In this document: piece after piece, positions 6,375-6,605 of the stretch
Layout: each line of letters opens with the position of its first letter
Position numbering within the stretch: the first letter of the stretch is position 1
Origin: Desulfobacterales bacterium
GTDB taxonomy: Bacteria; Desulfobacterota; Desulfobacteria; Desulfobacterales; Desulfobacteraceae
Reading direction: 5' to 3'
Assembly: GCA_022361315.1 (NCBI GenBank)
Contig: JAKSBB010000374.1
Span: forward strand, 1-6,605
Length of the DNA stretch: 6,605 nucleotides
Made by a program: the position numbers and the translations under genes
The notes under the pieces: model-generated
Database searches by the model: none
What the model was told of the DNA's origin: nothing
What the model saw: only the letters and a program-made list of their open reading frames with translations

Positions 6375-6605
6375 TTAGTTGACGTAGTACGATTTATACC
6401 ATTCTACAAAATTATTGATTCCTTCAGGTACCGGCGTGCTGGGCTTAAATCCCGTATCGGCAATGAGATCGTTCACATCTGCATAGGTGGCCGGTACATC
6501 ACCGGGCTGCATGGGCAGATAGTCGATCACCGCCTTTTTCCCGATGGCGTCTTCAATGGCGTGGACAAAATCCATCAGGGCCACGGGCTGGTTGTTCCCG
6601 ATATT
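6375..6605 (-). CDS. NAD-dependent sugar-nucleotide epimerase, C-terminal part (probable UDP-glucuronate 4-epimerase; truncated by window edge)
   Basis: The last 76 codons of a gene that enters from the right edge; the frame is open up to 6605, so the GTG at 6584 is an internal valine and not a start. The visible part begins NIGNNQPVALMDF and continues with LPMQPGDVPATYADV, DLIADTGFKP and GINNFVEWYKSYY. These blocks are characteristic of the C-terminal substrate-binding end of extended short-chain dehydrogenase epimerases, closest in my memory to the UDP-glucuronate 4-epimerase (CapI/GAE) group, which interconverts UDP-glucuronate and UDP-galacturonate in the cytoplasm for capsule, LPS or exopolysaccharide. 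The NAD-binding glycine motif and the Y-x-x-x-K catalytic pair are outside the window, so the exact substrate rests on similarity of the tail. Related GalE-like epimerases are the alternative. Confidence 0.88.
   Translation of the reverse strand, partial: NIGNNQPVALMDFVHAIEDAIGKKAVIDYLPMQPGDVPATYADVNDLIADTGFKPSTPVPEGINNFVEWYKSYYVN

Noticed and set aside
6375..6584. A separate small 69-residue protein starting with GTG at 6584
   Set aside because: The frame is open to the window edge, and the residues before the GTG (NIGNNQP) continue the epimerase motif, so this is the C-terminus of a larger protein.

Overview
The window comes from a Gram-negative bacterium with an exosortase (XrtA/PEP-CTERM) type exopolysaccharide locus. 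The evidence is a protein with a clear PEP-CTERM sorting tail, a large TPR-repeat lipoprotein of the PrsT kind, and the start of a Wzz-type polysaccharide chain-length determinant, all on the minus strand. Base composition is moderate, near 50% GC by eye. A sulfate-reducing Desulfobacterota or other environmental proteobacterial source would fit, but that placement is inference. The exosortase gene itself is not in the window.

Layout from left to right. Positions 1-171 (minus) hold the N-terminus of a chain-length determinant, cut by the window edge. Positions 298-1113 (minus) encode a secreted PEP-CTERM protein. Positions 1196-3547 (minus) encode a TPR lipoprotein that starts with GTG. The three genes read in the same direction (TPR lipoprotein, PEP-CTERM protein, chain-length determinant), with gaps of 82 and 126 bases, and could be partly co-transcribed. 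The PEP-CTERM gene also appears to have its own sigma70-like promoter. Positions 3548-3679 are a divergent intergenic region with candidate promoters in both directions and a short palindrome. Positions 3680-6289 (plus) encode aminopeptidase N, complete and with all catalytic motifs. A bidirectional hairpin terminator (about 6307-6345) separates pepN from the converging C-terminal end of a nucleotide-sugar epimerase, probably UDP-glucuronate 4-epimerase (6375-6605, minus, cut by the window edge).

How the genes fit together. The left half is part of a system for export, assembly and surface sorting: the chain-length determinant controls polysaccharide length at the inner membrane, the TPR lipoprotein probably acts in the periplasm or at the outer membrane, and the PEP-CTERM protein is a likely sorting substrate. 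The epimerase on the right would supply a sugar-nucleotide precursor such as UDP-galacturonate. PepN is a housekeeping cytoplasmic peptidase that happens to sit between them.

The most noteworthy observations are a predicted leaderless or near-leaderless pepN transcript, the palindrome over the divergent promoter, and the unassigned mature domain of the PEP-CTERM protein. I see no wholly new system here. Most of the window is a recognisable edge of an exosortase locus next to a housekeeping gene.
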